Shown piece after piece: positions 8,136 to 15,773 of a stretch of 64,000 nucleotides of DNA. The stretch is taken from positions 41,052 to 105,051 of the forward strand of contig VXSG01000039.1 in the NCBI GenBank assembly GCA_009838075.1, given 5' to 3'. The first letter of the stretch is position 1; each line of letters begins with the position of its first letter. The notes beneath the pieces were generated by a model. The model saw only the letters and a list, made by a program, of their open reading frames with translations. It was not told where the DNA came from and made no database searches. Position numbers and translations under genes: made by a program. The stretch comes from Boseongicola sp. SB0665_bin_10. GTDB lineage: Bacteria; Pseudomonadota; Alphaproteobacteria; Rhodobacterales; Rhodobacteraceae.

Positions 8136-9287
8136 TTACATAGCCCCGGCGGAATCAGGCTGGACGGGAAAATAGTCCTCGATTCCGCCTTCCCGGTATA
8201 CGTCTGCCGTACAGCAGTGCAAACCTCCTCCGAACGCATACGCGTCACGAAGATCCACTTCGATAACTTCCATTCCGAGACGGTCGAGTTGCTCCGCCTG
8301 ATGGACCTCCGACTTCTCCACGCAAACGGTCTTGGGATCAAGCACGAGGACATTCATCGACAGCCATGTCGACGAATAGCATAGCGGCGGAGGCGAATTG
8401 TGAGCGGGGCGGGCAGCATCGACGATTTCCCAGTCATTCCTCGTGAACAGTGCTCTCTGATCATCCGGCAAACGGCGTTCGGGATTGTTCAGGATGAGGC
8501 CTGGCCTGATTGGCGTGAAGGTCGCATCGATATGGATCGGGTACGGGTCTCCGGGAAAATTGGTCGCATGTACCCTGTGTTCCGGAAAGTGGCGCCGAAT
8601 CCATTCGATTCCCTTCAGGTTGGTCGTGAACCCGTGCTGAACAACGAGGTCCTTTCCGAATCGCAAGACATCTGCGGCATCGAACAGCGGTTCCTCCTCC
8701 GTCGTCACGAAGTACTTTTCTGCGGTCCACTCCAGCCGGGTTTCAATGCTGATGTTTCCGGAAAGGTAGTCGGGGCGATAATCGCTGTCGGCCAGCCGCG
8801 GTTTTGGCGCAGCCTCGTGCCGGAAGTTTCGGTCCTCCTCCCAGTACCTCGTCAACAAGGGACGGTAGCACAGGTATTCGAACCAGCGGCAACGATAGGA
8901 CATCGTCGCTTCCAGGATTTCATTCCCGACCGTCAGCAGGACATCGCGGGGCGGCATGCATCCGAACCCGCTGCCGGTTTCGAAGTCCGGAGTGACTACA
9001 GGTTGGGAAAAGTCTATCGGAGTCGGGCGGTCAACCCTGATACCGCGACCGCGCAGCATTTCTGCGAACGCATCAAGCAGTTCGTTGCCACGGTCGATCA
9101 TGTCTTGGGGTCGTTTTCCCCACTGCCCCCTCATGTCGGAGTCCTCTGGGACCTTGGCTTCGAGGGCCGGTTCCGGCGGCGGAATATGACAATCCGTCGC
9201 GTATCCGACTATGACGTGCTTGAGCGGATCCCATTCGTTCCAACTGTTTACCTGCGTCGTTTCCGGTGACCATTTCACGGTTTTCAT
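8136..9287 (-). CDS. Glycine-amidinotransferase-like enzyme (AGAT family)
   Basis: A 383-residue member of the arginine amidinotransferase family, which moves the amidino group of arginine to an amine through a Cys-amidino intermediate. The Asp-His-Cys triad is visible: LFDAADVLRFGKD (Asp203/Asp206 region), YPIHIDATF (His252) and GGGLHCCTADV (Cys358). Length fits AGAT, and the N-terminus SWNEWDPLKHVIVG is typical. The ATG at 9287 was taken; the frame stays open upstream to 9359. Family members make guanidinoacetate, homoarginine or phaseolotoxin/cylindrospermopsin precursors; the sequence does not show which amine is used. It is the first gene of a loose minus-strand group with the methyltransferase-like and CoA-transferase genes. 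Confidence 0.85.
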   Translation of the reverse strand: MKTVKWSPETTQVNSWNEWDPLKHVIVGYATDCHIPPPEPALEAKVPEDSDMRGQWGKRPQDMIDRGNELLDAFAEMLRGRGIRVDRPTPIDFSQPVVTPDFETGSGFGCMPPRDVLLTVGNEILEATMSYRCRWFEYLCYRPLLTRYWEEDRNFRHEAAPKPRLADSDYRPDYLSGNISIETRLEWTAEKYFVTTEEEPLFDAADVLRFGKDLVVQHGFTTNLKGIEWIRRHFPEHRVHATNFPGDPYPIHIDATFTPIRPGLILNNPERRLPDDQRALFTRNDWEIVDAARPAHNSPPPLCYSSTWLSMNVLVLDPKTVCVEKSEVHQAEQLDRLGMEVIEVDLRDAYAFGGGLHCCTADVYREGGIEDYFPVQPDSAGAM

Positions 9288-9474
9288 CCTGCTTGGGCGA
9301 CTTGCAAGGTCGCCGCCGTTCCCGACGATCGATTTGGCGGCGGTCGACGAACTTCGCAACCGCTTGGCGAATCGCCAATCTGCCGAATTCGATCGTGAAA
9401 CATTTGGCGACCGCTCCGGCTACAGTCAACAGCGTCGGGCCTTGCACGTGACTGCAATCGGTGAAGCGGCCGAA

Positions 9475-9900
9475 TCAGTCAGCGGGAGCAGGGAACGGGA
9501 TCCGGATTGCGCATTCGCGCACATCCCGGCGCTCGATGCGCCGGGCGCGGAGCGCAGGGAACCGCGAGCCGTGGTTCGGACGGCGCCCGAGAAGCAACAG
9601 GCGGACGTTGTTGGCGACCAAGTGCAGCTGCCCGTACTGGTCGCGGGGGCACCATCCGGTCCAGGCGTCGCGCGCGCTGCACTTGAGCGCCGCCGCCGAG
9701 AAGGCGGCCAGCGCAGGCCACGCGCCGCTGTCATCGTTGGCCACGTACCAGACGGTCTGGCTGATCTTCCACGGCGCGCCGAGATAGTGTTGCTCGTCCA
9801 TGAGTGCGCGGGAGCGCGGCTCGTCTTCCGGCGCCGCCGGCGCAACGGTCAGGCTCGCGAGGCCAATTGCCGCCCCGAATTCGCTTCCGGTCAGGAGGCG
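9475..9900 (-). pseudogene. DUF4338 (DruA-like) domain remnant
   Basis: Read on the minus strand, this encodes a recognisable piece of the DUF4338 domain found in Druantia protein DruA and in several transposon-linked proteins: RSRALMDEQHYLGAP, a central AFSAAALKCSARDAWTGW, then LHLVANNVRLLLLG. Full proteins are about 350-400 residues. Here an in-frame stop precedes the segment, and after ALRARRIERRDV the frame leaves the family pattern and ends, so both ends are missing. It is a dead fragment between the amidinotransferase and the ferredoxin genes, not a working defence gene. The 290 bp further left up to the ferredoxin hold nothing I can name. Confidence 0.6.
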
Positions 9901-10190
9901 TCATGGACGGCTTGAACGGGAGTGTTGGCCGGTTCGGGATACCCATGCAGGAAGTGCCGATCACCCAAAGAAGGAAATTCGCTCTGCCCCCGGCTCACCG
10001 CTTTCGTCGGAATGTTCCACTTGCGCGGCTTGAGCAGCATTCCTGCGGAGTGCCGTGCTCAATGGTGCAAACGTACTCCACGATCGCCATCCGGCCAACG
10101 GTCTCGAATGCTCCGTCGGAATCGTGGCTGCGGTGCGGTTCCGACTCCGGCGTCGTAAGCGGCAGTCCCAATTCCGCTTCATGCCGAACC

Positions 10191-10502
10191 TCAGATTTCA
10201 ATCCAGACCGATCCGTTTTCGATCTTTACGGGATAGGTTGCGAGATTGACGCAGGCGGGCGCGCGCCTGGCTTCCCCGGTGCGGTAGTCGAAAGTCGCGT
10301 TGTGCTTCGGGCATTCGATCTCGTAGTCCATGACAAGCCCGTCTGCGAGATGGACTTGCTCATGCGTGCAAAGCCCGTCTGTGCAAAAATAACCGTCATC
10401 GGGACTCCGATAGACGGCGAAGGTGCGGTCTCCGTGGTCAAAACGGACCAGATCTTCGACTTCGACTTCGTTTGCGTCACAGGCACGCACCCAGTTGGGC
10501 AT
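10191..10502 (-). CDS. mocE: Rieske [2Fe-2S] ferredoxin, MocE type
   Basis: A 103-residue Rieske ferredoxin that would pass electrons to the oxygenase encoded just upstream. The cluster ligands are Cys45-x-His47 (CTHEQVHL) and Cys64-x2-His67 (CPKHNATF), with normal spacing and the closing FDYRTGEARR. The start at 10502 lies 4 bp after the stop of the desaturase-like gene, so the two are one transcription unit. This pairing is that of mocD-mocE in rhizopine (3-O-methyl-scyllo-inosamine) catabolism, where the pair is needed for O-demethylation. No ferredoxin reductase gene is nearby. I am sure of the Rieske fold; the MocE name rests on pairing and family resemblance. Confidence 0.85.
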   Translation of the reverse strand: MPNWVRACDANEVEVEDLVRFDHGDRTFAVYRSPDDGYFCTDGLCTHEQVHLADGLVMDYEIECPKHNATFDYRTGEARRAPACVNLATYPVKIENGSVWIEI

Positions 10503-10506
10503 CACT

Positions 10507-11577
10507 TCATTCCGCTGCAATGACAGGCCGTTCGTAGGCCGGGGTAGCGCCAGCGCCTGCGGGCAACGGGCGCTGGACATAGTGGTTTGGGTCGGCTTGC
10601 TGGCGCATCACGGCGGGAACCATTTCGCGGTAGCAGGCCAAGAGCGACCCGTAGGCGGGAGGGCAGTCCGCCTTGATCTCTTCGTGCAGTGCCGGAAGAT
10701 TGTAGAACGGCACCATCGGGTACATGTGATGCTCGATGTGGTAATTCATGTTGGAATAGATGAAGCGGAAGAACGGGTTCAGATAGAAAGTGCGGGAGTT
10801 CATGCGGTGGTCGGGGACGTCCTCGGCCAGGCCCGCATGCTGCGTTGTTGCCAGGATGTGGTGCAGCCAAGAGCCATAAAAGGTGGGCAGGCCAATCAGG
10901 AAGAGCGGCAGCCAGCTCTGAATGGTGACGGCCGCAAGCCCAACCAAGGCGAGCACCATCAGGTGCGCCCGAGATGCCGCGAAGGTCTTTGGCCATTCAC
11001 TCTCAGGCAGAAAGCTCTTCTCTGCTTCCGTCAAGTTTCCAAGGGCGATGCGGACCATTTTCCCCAACTCCTTGGTAATGGCGGGAATGTACAGCAGGTT
11101 CAGTGCCCAGTCCCGGATCGACGGCGGACGCGGGAAGGCGATCTCCGGATCGCGACCGACGATGATGGTTTCAGAGTGATGCCGCGTGTGGCTCCAGCGC
11201 CAGAGATGCGGGTTTCTGAGCGACATGAACGACGCGAGCCGATAGAACGCGTCGTTCAGCCAGCGCGTCTTGAACGGTGTGCCATGGCCGGTTTCATGCC
11301 AGCGAGAATCCGCGCCCGAGCCATAGAAGACGCCATAGACCAGAGCCGCCGGCCAAGCCCAGGCCGTCCCCCAGACCGCGGCCAGCAGCGCGCCCGTCGC
11401 GACGACAAGTCCCAGCCAGGTTCCGTAATTGATGAGCGCCAGCCGGTCCGAGCGTTTCGTGAGTTCCTTGATTCGCTTGCGTGGGGCGGGAGACGCGTAC
11501 CACGCGGCGTTGCCAAGCAAGGACGCCTTGGCGTTCGGTCCGGTGAGCGAATAGTCGCGGTAGCCATCTTTGGGCAT
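10507..11577 (-). CDS. mocD: Membrane fatty-acid-desaturase-like di-iron oxygenase, MocD type
   Basis: A 356-residue integral membrane di-iron enzyme. The three histidine boxes are HETGHG (residues 94-99), HTRHH (130-134) and NYHIEHHMYP (near 282-291), with hydrophobic segments at about 50-88 and 205-240. The family includes lipid desaturases, alkane hydroxylases and MocD, the hydrocarbon-oxygenase-like protein of rhizopine catabolism. It is first in a two-gene unit with the Rieske ferredoxin (4-bp gap), which would donate electrons. Its promoter faces a LacI-type regulator across a 124-bp spacer with TATCAA repeats. Function is probably oxidative demethylation or hydroxylation of a small cyclitol- or lipid-like substrate; the substrate is inferred. 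Confidence 0.82.
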   Translation of the reverse strand: MPKDGYRDYSLTGPNAKASLLGNAAWYASPAPRKRIKELTKRSDRLALINYGTWLGLVVATGALLAAVWGTAWAWPAALVYGVFYGSGADSRWHETGHGTPFKTRWLNDAFYRLASFMSLRNPHLWRWSHTRHHSETIIVGRDPEIAFPRPPSIRDWALNLLYIPAITKELGKMVRIALGNLTEAEKSFLPESEWPKTFAASRAHLMVLALVGLAAVTIQSWLPLFLIGLPTFYGSWLHHILATTQHAGLAEDVPDHRMNSRTFYLNPFFRFIYSNMNYHIEHHMYPMVPFYNLPALHEEIKADCPPAYGSLLACYREMVPAVMRQQADPNHYVQRPLPAGAGATPAYERPVIAAE

Positions 11578-11644
11578 CGTAGGTTCCCCCGTTGGGCACT
11601 ACGGATTTGATTGCCGCGATAACGCTATCCAAGCAACTCCTGCA

Positions 11645-11700
11645 TTGATAGTTTTTATCAAACCTATCAAGATCTATCGAATCCTTGAGAGGAGCTATCA
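11645..11700. promoter_or_regulatory. Candidate operator with TTGATA/TATCAA repeats
   Basis: The 124-bp spacer between the divergent mocD-like and lacI-like genes contains TTGATA (11645-11650) and TATCAA (11656-11661), a perfect 6-bp inverted repeat around 5 bp. Another TATCAA lies at 11665-11670 and a further one just before the regulator start (11696-11701). Binding by the adjacent LacI-type protein, controlling itself and the oxygenase pair, is an inference from position. Confidence 0.5.
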
Positions 11701-11701
11701 A

Positions 11702-12727
11702 ATGGGCGAGCGACGCGTCACGATGGCGGACGTGGCCGATGCGGCCGGCGTCGGAATTGCAACCGTTGATCGCGTGTTGAGCGGACGCGCCAAGGTCCGC
11801 CGGGAAACCGCCGAGAGAGTTCTGGAAGCTGCGTCTCGGATTGGCTACCACGCGAAGGGGCTGATAGCGGACCGCGTTGCCGGTGCGCTCCCCTTTTGCA
11901 GGCTCGGGTTCATTCTGCAGAAGGAGAGCAAGACGTTTTACCGGAGGCTGGGCCGTGCAATCGAAGCGGCAGCCGGGGGCGCGGCCGACATCCGGGTTTC
12001 CACCGAAGTGTCTTTCGTTGATGCGCTGTCCCCAGATGATCTTTCAAGCCGGATCCGCGACATGGCGGGAAAGGTCGATGCGCTCGGTGTGGTTTCGATT
12101 GACCACCCGAGCGTGACTTCGGCGATTGATTCCGCCGCGGAGGCGGGATGCCACGTCTTTTCGATGCTCAGTCCGCTGAGCGCAGCCTCCGTCAAGGGCT
12201 ACATCGGCATAGACGGGCGAAAGGCGGGTCGCACCGCCGGCTGGCTGATGCGCCGGCATCTCTCGGAAGGAGAGGTGGGCATTCTTGTCGGCTCGCATCG
12301 ATATCTTGGCCACGAAGCGCTTGAAGTTGGTTTCCGGAGTTACATGCGCGAGCAAGCCCCTGACGTCCTGTTGAAGGAATCCCTTGTTTACCTCGACGAT
12401 GCAGCCGTCGCCTATGAGGCGGCCTCGGAGCTCCTGCGGCGCGCGCCTGATCTCAGCGGGCTGTACCAATGCGGTGGCGGCGTGAGAGGTGTCCTCAAGG
12501 CGTTGCAGAATGACGGGCGTGCCGGGCGGATCGCCTACATTTGTCACGAGATCAATGAGGCATCGGCACGCGCCTTGCTGGACGGAACGGTCGTCGCGGC
12601 GATCTCCACGCCGATCGAAAGCGTTGCGGCAAGAACCGTTGACGCGATGTTGCTTGCCGTTCGGGGCAAGCAGCAGAAGCCGATCGCGACGCTGGATTTC
12701 AGCATAGTCACGCCCGAAAGCGTGTAG
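11702..12727 (+). CDS. LacI-family transcriptional regulator, divergent to mocDE-like genes
   Basis: A 341-residue regulator. Residues 6-55 form the LacI helix-turn-helix (TMADVADAAGVGIATVDRVL, then RRETAERVLEAASRIGY). The VDRVL form instead of VSRVL marks a subgroup common near sugar and cyclitol genes in alphaproteobacteria. Residues about 65-330 form the periplasmic-binding-protein-like effector domain (FIGIDGRKAGRTA-type hinge region, YQCGGGVRGVLKAL). GAGAGGAG lies upstream of the ATG at 11702. It is divergent from the mocD/mocE-like genes, so control of that pair by a sugar-like inducer is likely. It converges on the second LacI-type gene, whose 3' end is 5 bp away. Confidence 0.9.
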   Translation: MGERRVTMADVADAAGVGIATVDRVLSGRAKVRRETAERVLEAASRIGYHAKGLIADRVAGALPFCRLGFILQKESKTFYRRLGRAIEAAAGGAADIRVSTEVSFVDALSPDDLSSRIRDMAGKVDALGVVSIDHPSVTSAIDSAAEAGCHVFSMLSPLSAASVKGYIGIDGRKAGRTAGWLMRRHLSEGEVGILVGSHRYLGHEALEVGFRSYMREQAPDVLLKESLVYLDDAAVAYEAASELLRRAPDLSGLYQCGGGVRGVLKALQNDGRAGRIAYICHEINEASARALLDGTVVAAISTPIESVAARTVDAMLLAVRGKQQKPIATLDFSIVTPESV

Positions 12728-12732
12728 CGTCT

Positions 12733-13791
12733 TCATCGCGGCCCGCTTGCGCTGGACGAGGAAAGGGACATCCCGACAATGTTCTCGCGGGTCACGACGC
12801 TGATCGGCAATGGAAGCAACGTCGTGGGCCGGTTCTCGAGATGGGCGATCATGGCGTCTGTCGCCGATGCCGCGACATCGCGCATGTTGAGGTGGAGCAC
12901 GATGTCCATCGTTTCGTCGAGCAGGTAGGACTGTGTCCGCTCGGTCAGGTTGTGTCCGATGAAGACAAGCTCGTCCGTGACTTCGACTTCGCGCAATGCA
13001 CGCGCGATCCCTTCGCTTCCGCCTCCCACGTTGTAGATTCCAACGAGATCGGGATGAAGGTCCAGGGCCTCCCGAACAACCTTGTAGATTTCGGAGGCAT
13101 CGTCTTGGCCGTTGATGACGATCGCACTCCCGAAATTGGGAAAGCCGCTGCGCAAGGCGGCGCGAAACCCCATTTCGCGATCCTCGTGGATGCGATAGAG
13201 TTGACCGCCCGTGACAATTGCCACGCTCCCCGATTGCTGCGCCAGCCGTCCCATGAGAAAGTCGGCGGTCCGCCCGGCTGCGCGATTGTCGGCGCCCGCG
13301 GTTCCGATCAGGTGCCGGTTGGCAAGACCTGACAAGAGGCCGAGCGTCGGGATGCCCAAACTGTGAAGGTAGTCCACGGCGTTATGCACGCGCGGATCCT
13401 CCAGCGCCTGGAACGCCACCGCATCAAGGCCATGCCCGGCACAGGCGCGGAGCTTCCTGGCCAAGAGGGCAGGCTCCATCTTCTTCGTGAAGACACATTC
13501 GATCGTCGCATGACGCAACGCGCCGAATTCCTGGAAGCACTGGCCCAGGTATTCGGTGGGCGCCCCCGCAAGTTCCGGCAAGAGCACTTTCAGGCGCCAC
13601 GGTTTCTTGCTCGGCCCGGCGGGGATCCCTTGTTCGATGGCGGCCTTTGCCTGTTCGACACGCTGGCGGGTCTCTTCACGGACTCCTTGTCGCGCATTCA
13701 GCACCCTGTCCACGGTGGCGGTGCCGACGCCTGCCCGTCTGGCGATTTCCACGACAGTGGCACGCCTGGCTGGGATCTTGTCGACTCTCAT
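12733..13791 (-). CDS. LacI-family transcriptional regulator, divergent to TRAP genes
   Basis: A 352-residue LacI-type protein. The DNA-binding domain occupies about residues 10-60 (ATVVEIARRAGVGTATVDRVL), followed by the effector domain (QALEDPRVHNAVDYL, GTAGADNRAAGRTADFL, IYNVGGGSEGIARAL, FIGHNLTERTQ). It shares the VDRVL subgroup feature with its convergent neighbour, but the effector domains differ. It is transcribed away from the TRAP genes across a 215-bp spacer with repeated TTGATGTGA half-sites, so it most likely controls the TRAP transporter and downstream isomerases in response to the transported compound. The ATG at 13791 is close to the domain start. Confidence 0.9.
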   Translation of the reverse strand: MRVDKIPARRATVVEIARRAGVGTATVDRVLNARQGVREETRQRVEQAKAAIEQGIPAGPSKKPWRLKVLLPELAGAPTEYLGQCFQEFGALRHATIECVFTKKMEPALLARKLRACAGHGLDAVAFQALEDPRVHNAVDYLHSLGIPTLGLLSGLANRHLIGTAGADNRAAGRTADFLMGRLAQQSGSVAIVTGGQLYRIHEDREMGFRAALRSGFPNFGSAIVINGQDDASEIYKVVREALDLHPDLVGIYNVGGGSEGIARALREVEVTDELVFIGHNLTERTQSYLLDETMDIVLHLNMRDVAASATDAMIAHLENRPTTLLPLPISVVTRENIVGMSLSSSSASGPR

Positions 13792-13800
13792 GATCCCAGT

Positions 13801-13881
13801 TCACATCAGGGAACATCAAAGTCAATGCGCGATTCGCCAACTTGATGTGACTTAGGCATCAATATGCATCAGTTGATGTGA
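13801..13881. promoter_or_regulatory. Candidate operator array, TTGATGTGA half-sites
   Basis: The spacer between the regulator and dctP contains TTGATGTGA at 13842-13850 and again at 13873-13881, 31 bp apart (about three helical turns). The inverted form TCACATCA is at 13801-13808. CATCA-GT-TGATG at 13867-13878 is a short perfect palindrome. Binding by the neighbouring LacI-type regulator is inferred. Confidence 0.5.
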
Positions 13882-14006
13882 TTCTCCTTGCTCTGAAGAA
13901 CGCCGTTGTGAATTCGTATCGCCACTCAAGACAAGGCCTTGGCTGAAAGAAACCGGGGACATCCCGGATATCAAGCCGTTGCCTTCGTCGACACATGGAG
14001 GATCAC

Positions 14007-15026
14007 ATGACGACAATGACAAAATACCTTGTTGGCGCGGCCGTTCTTGCCCTGACCGCAGTTCCGGCAATGGCGCAGGACCACAAGCTGCGCATCCAGA
14101 CCCACTTCAACGCCGAATCTACGCCTGGGCAATTGATCCAGCGTTTCATTGACGAAGTGCAGACCATGACCGGCGGCGCGGTCGAAATCCAAATGCACTA
14201 CTCGTCCGAAGTCGTGGCCCAGAACGAGGTCATGAGCGCGGCCAGCCAGGGGATTCTTGACTGCGACATGGGCGGGATCACCGGCAACGTCGGCAAGGAC
14301 GCGGGCTGGATGCTCGCCGGTGACATCATGGGCGGCTATGACACGCCTTACCAGTTCCTGTCGTGGTTCTACCATGCCGGCGGCAGGGAAGTGGTGCAGG
14401 AACACCTCTACGACGCGCAGGACATGCACGTGGTCGGGTTTTGGCTTCAGGGCCATGAATCGCTTAGTTCCACCGCGCCCCTGGCAGGCTTCGCGGACCT
14501 GAAGGACTGGAAATTCCGGTCGCCTCCGGGACTGGAAACGGAGATCTTCGCGTCCTTCGGCGCAAAGCCCGTGGTGATGGACTTCGGTGAGGTTCCGAAC
14601 GCCCTGCGCACCGGAATCGTGGACGGGGCCGATGCCTCGACCCTGAACACGAACGCAAATCTGGGTCTCTTCGACGTCGCCAAGCATGCGACCTATCCGG
14701 GTTTCCACTCGATGCCCGCCGAGCAGTTGTCGTGCAACAAGGGCGCATGGGGCAAGCTTCCGGCGTCGGTGCAAAAGGCCATCGAGGTGTCGCTGAAGGG
14801 CATCGCGCTCGATCTCGCCCTGTTGACCGAGATTCGGGACAACGAGACCGCCACGCGCATTCAGGCCGAAGGCGTCACGCTCTATGACTGGTCGACCGAG
14901 GACCGCAAGGCGTTCCGCGAATTCGCACAGGGCCGCTGGGCCGACTGGGGTGCCAAGTCACCCGCCGCCCAGGCCGTGCTGGACAGCCACCTGTCCTTCA
15001 TGGGTTCGGTCGGACTCGTCAACTGA
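14007..15026 (+). CDS. dctP: TRAP transporter periplasmic binding protein
   Basis: A 339-residue DctP-family solute receptor. Residues 1-23 are a Sec signal peptide ending AMA. The mature part shows the family pattern: early strand HKLRIQTHF, a central region with WKFRSPPG carrying the arginine that grips the substrate carboxylate, and GIVDGADAS before the hinge. The ATG at 14007 has GGAGG 6-10 bases upstream; an ATG at 13995 overlaps that site. It is first of three TRAP genes in the normal P-Q-M order. Ligand unknown; the receptor subgroup binds small carboxylates (keto acids, sugar acids), consistent with the isomerases downstream. Confidence 0.9.
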   Translation: MTTMTKYLVGAAVLALTAVPAMAQDHKLRIQTHFNAESTPGQLIQRFIDEVQTMTGGAVEIQMHYSSEVVAQNEVMSAASQGILDCDMGGITGNVGKDAGWMLAGDIMGGYDTPYQFLSWFYHAGGREVVQEHLYDAQDMHVVGFWLQGHESLSSTAPLAGFADLKDWKFRSPPGLETEIFASFGAKPVVMDFGEVPNALRTGIVDGADASTLNTNANLGLFDVAKHATYPGFHSMPAEQLSCNKGAWGKLPASVQKAIEVSLKGIALDLALLTEIRDNETATRIQAEGVTLYDWSTEDRKAFREFAQGRWADWGAKSPAAQAVLDSHLSFMGSVGLVN

Positions 15027-15104
15027 CTTTGTCGCTCTGGTGACGGGCAGGCCTCCTTGCCTGCCCGTCGCCGACCTGGGCCTGCGGTTCGAGGGAGGCT
15101 GCGC

Positions 15105-15773
15105 ATGGATGACCGAGCAAAGGCGCTGGTTGAATCGGGGGGTCCGATCAGGGGCGTCTGGGCGTATGTGCTGGCCCGTCCGGACAGCCCGCGCGTGACT
15201 GTCTATGACCGCATTGTCACGTCGATTTCGCGGGTGATGATGTTCCTGATCCTCGCTGGTGTCTTCGTGACGTTCTTCGAAGTGGTCATGCGCTACCTGT
15301 TTGCCAGCCCGACGCTTTGGGTCAACGAGCTCACGCTCTGGCTGGGGAGCATCGTGTATCTCGCCGCCGGGCTATACACGATGCAGCGGCGTGCCCACAT
15401 CCGGATCACGGCGGTCTACGACATCGTCTCGCCCAACCTTCGCCTGTTCTTCGACTATCTCGCGATCTTCGTGCTCGTTGTCTACGCCGTCCTCATGGTG
15501 ATTGGCGGCTACGACGTGGCATGGGACGCCTTCATTTCATGGGAGCGCCTGGGCACGGTCTTCGATCCGCCGGTGCCCGCGACCATGAAGCCCCTGGTTC
15601 TGATCATCACTTGCCTGGTGGCACTTGGCGCGGTGAACAACCTGCTGGTCGACTGGTACGGTCGCGGAACCAGGAACCCTGATTGGGCCGAGGCCGATCA
15701 CAACGATGGCGTTTCCGGACTCGTCGATTCGAAGACCGCCGAGGAAAGCAGGCCGGGGAAGACGCAGCGATGA
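15105..15773 (+). CDS. dctQ: TRAP transporter small membrane subunit
   Basis: A 222-residue DctQ-type protein with four predicted membrane helices (about residues 45-68, 80-100, 122-142 and 165-185) and the typical FFEVVMRYLFASPTLWVNEL stretch. GAGGGAGG ahead of the ATG at 15105 sets the start; the frame is open further upstream without a good site. It forms the membrane complex with DctM, overlapping that gene by ATGA. The C-terminal 35 residues are polar and poorly conserved in the family. Confidence 0.9.
   Translation: MDDRAKALVESGGPIRGVWAYVLARPDSPRVTVYDRIVTSISRVMMFLILAGVFVTFFEVVMRYLFASPTLWVNELTLWLGSIVYLAAGLYTMQRRAHIRITAVYDIVSPNLRLFFDYLAIFVLVVYAVLMVIGGYDVAWDAFISWERLGTVFDPPVPATMKPLVLIITCLVALGAVNNLLVDWYGRGTRNPDWAEADHNDGVSGLVDSKTAEESRPGKTQR

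Noticed and set aside
9475..9900. Intact Druantia defence system
   Set aside because: Only a fragment of the DruA-like domain is present and no DruB-E helicase genes are nearby.
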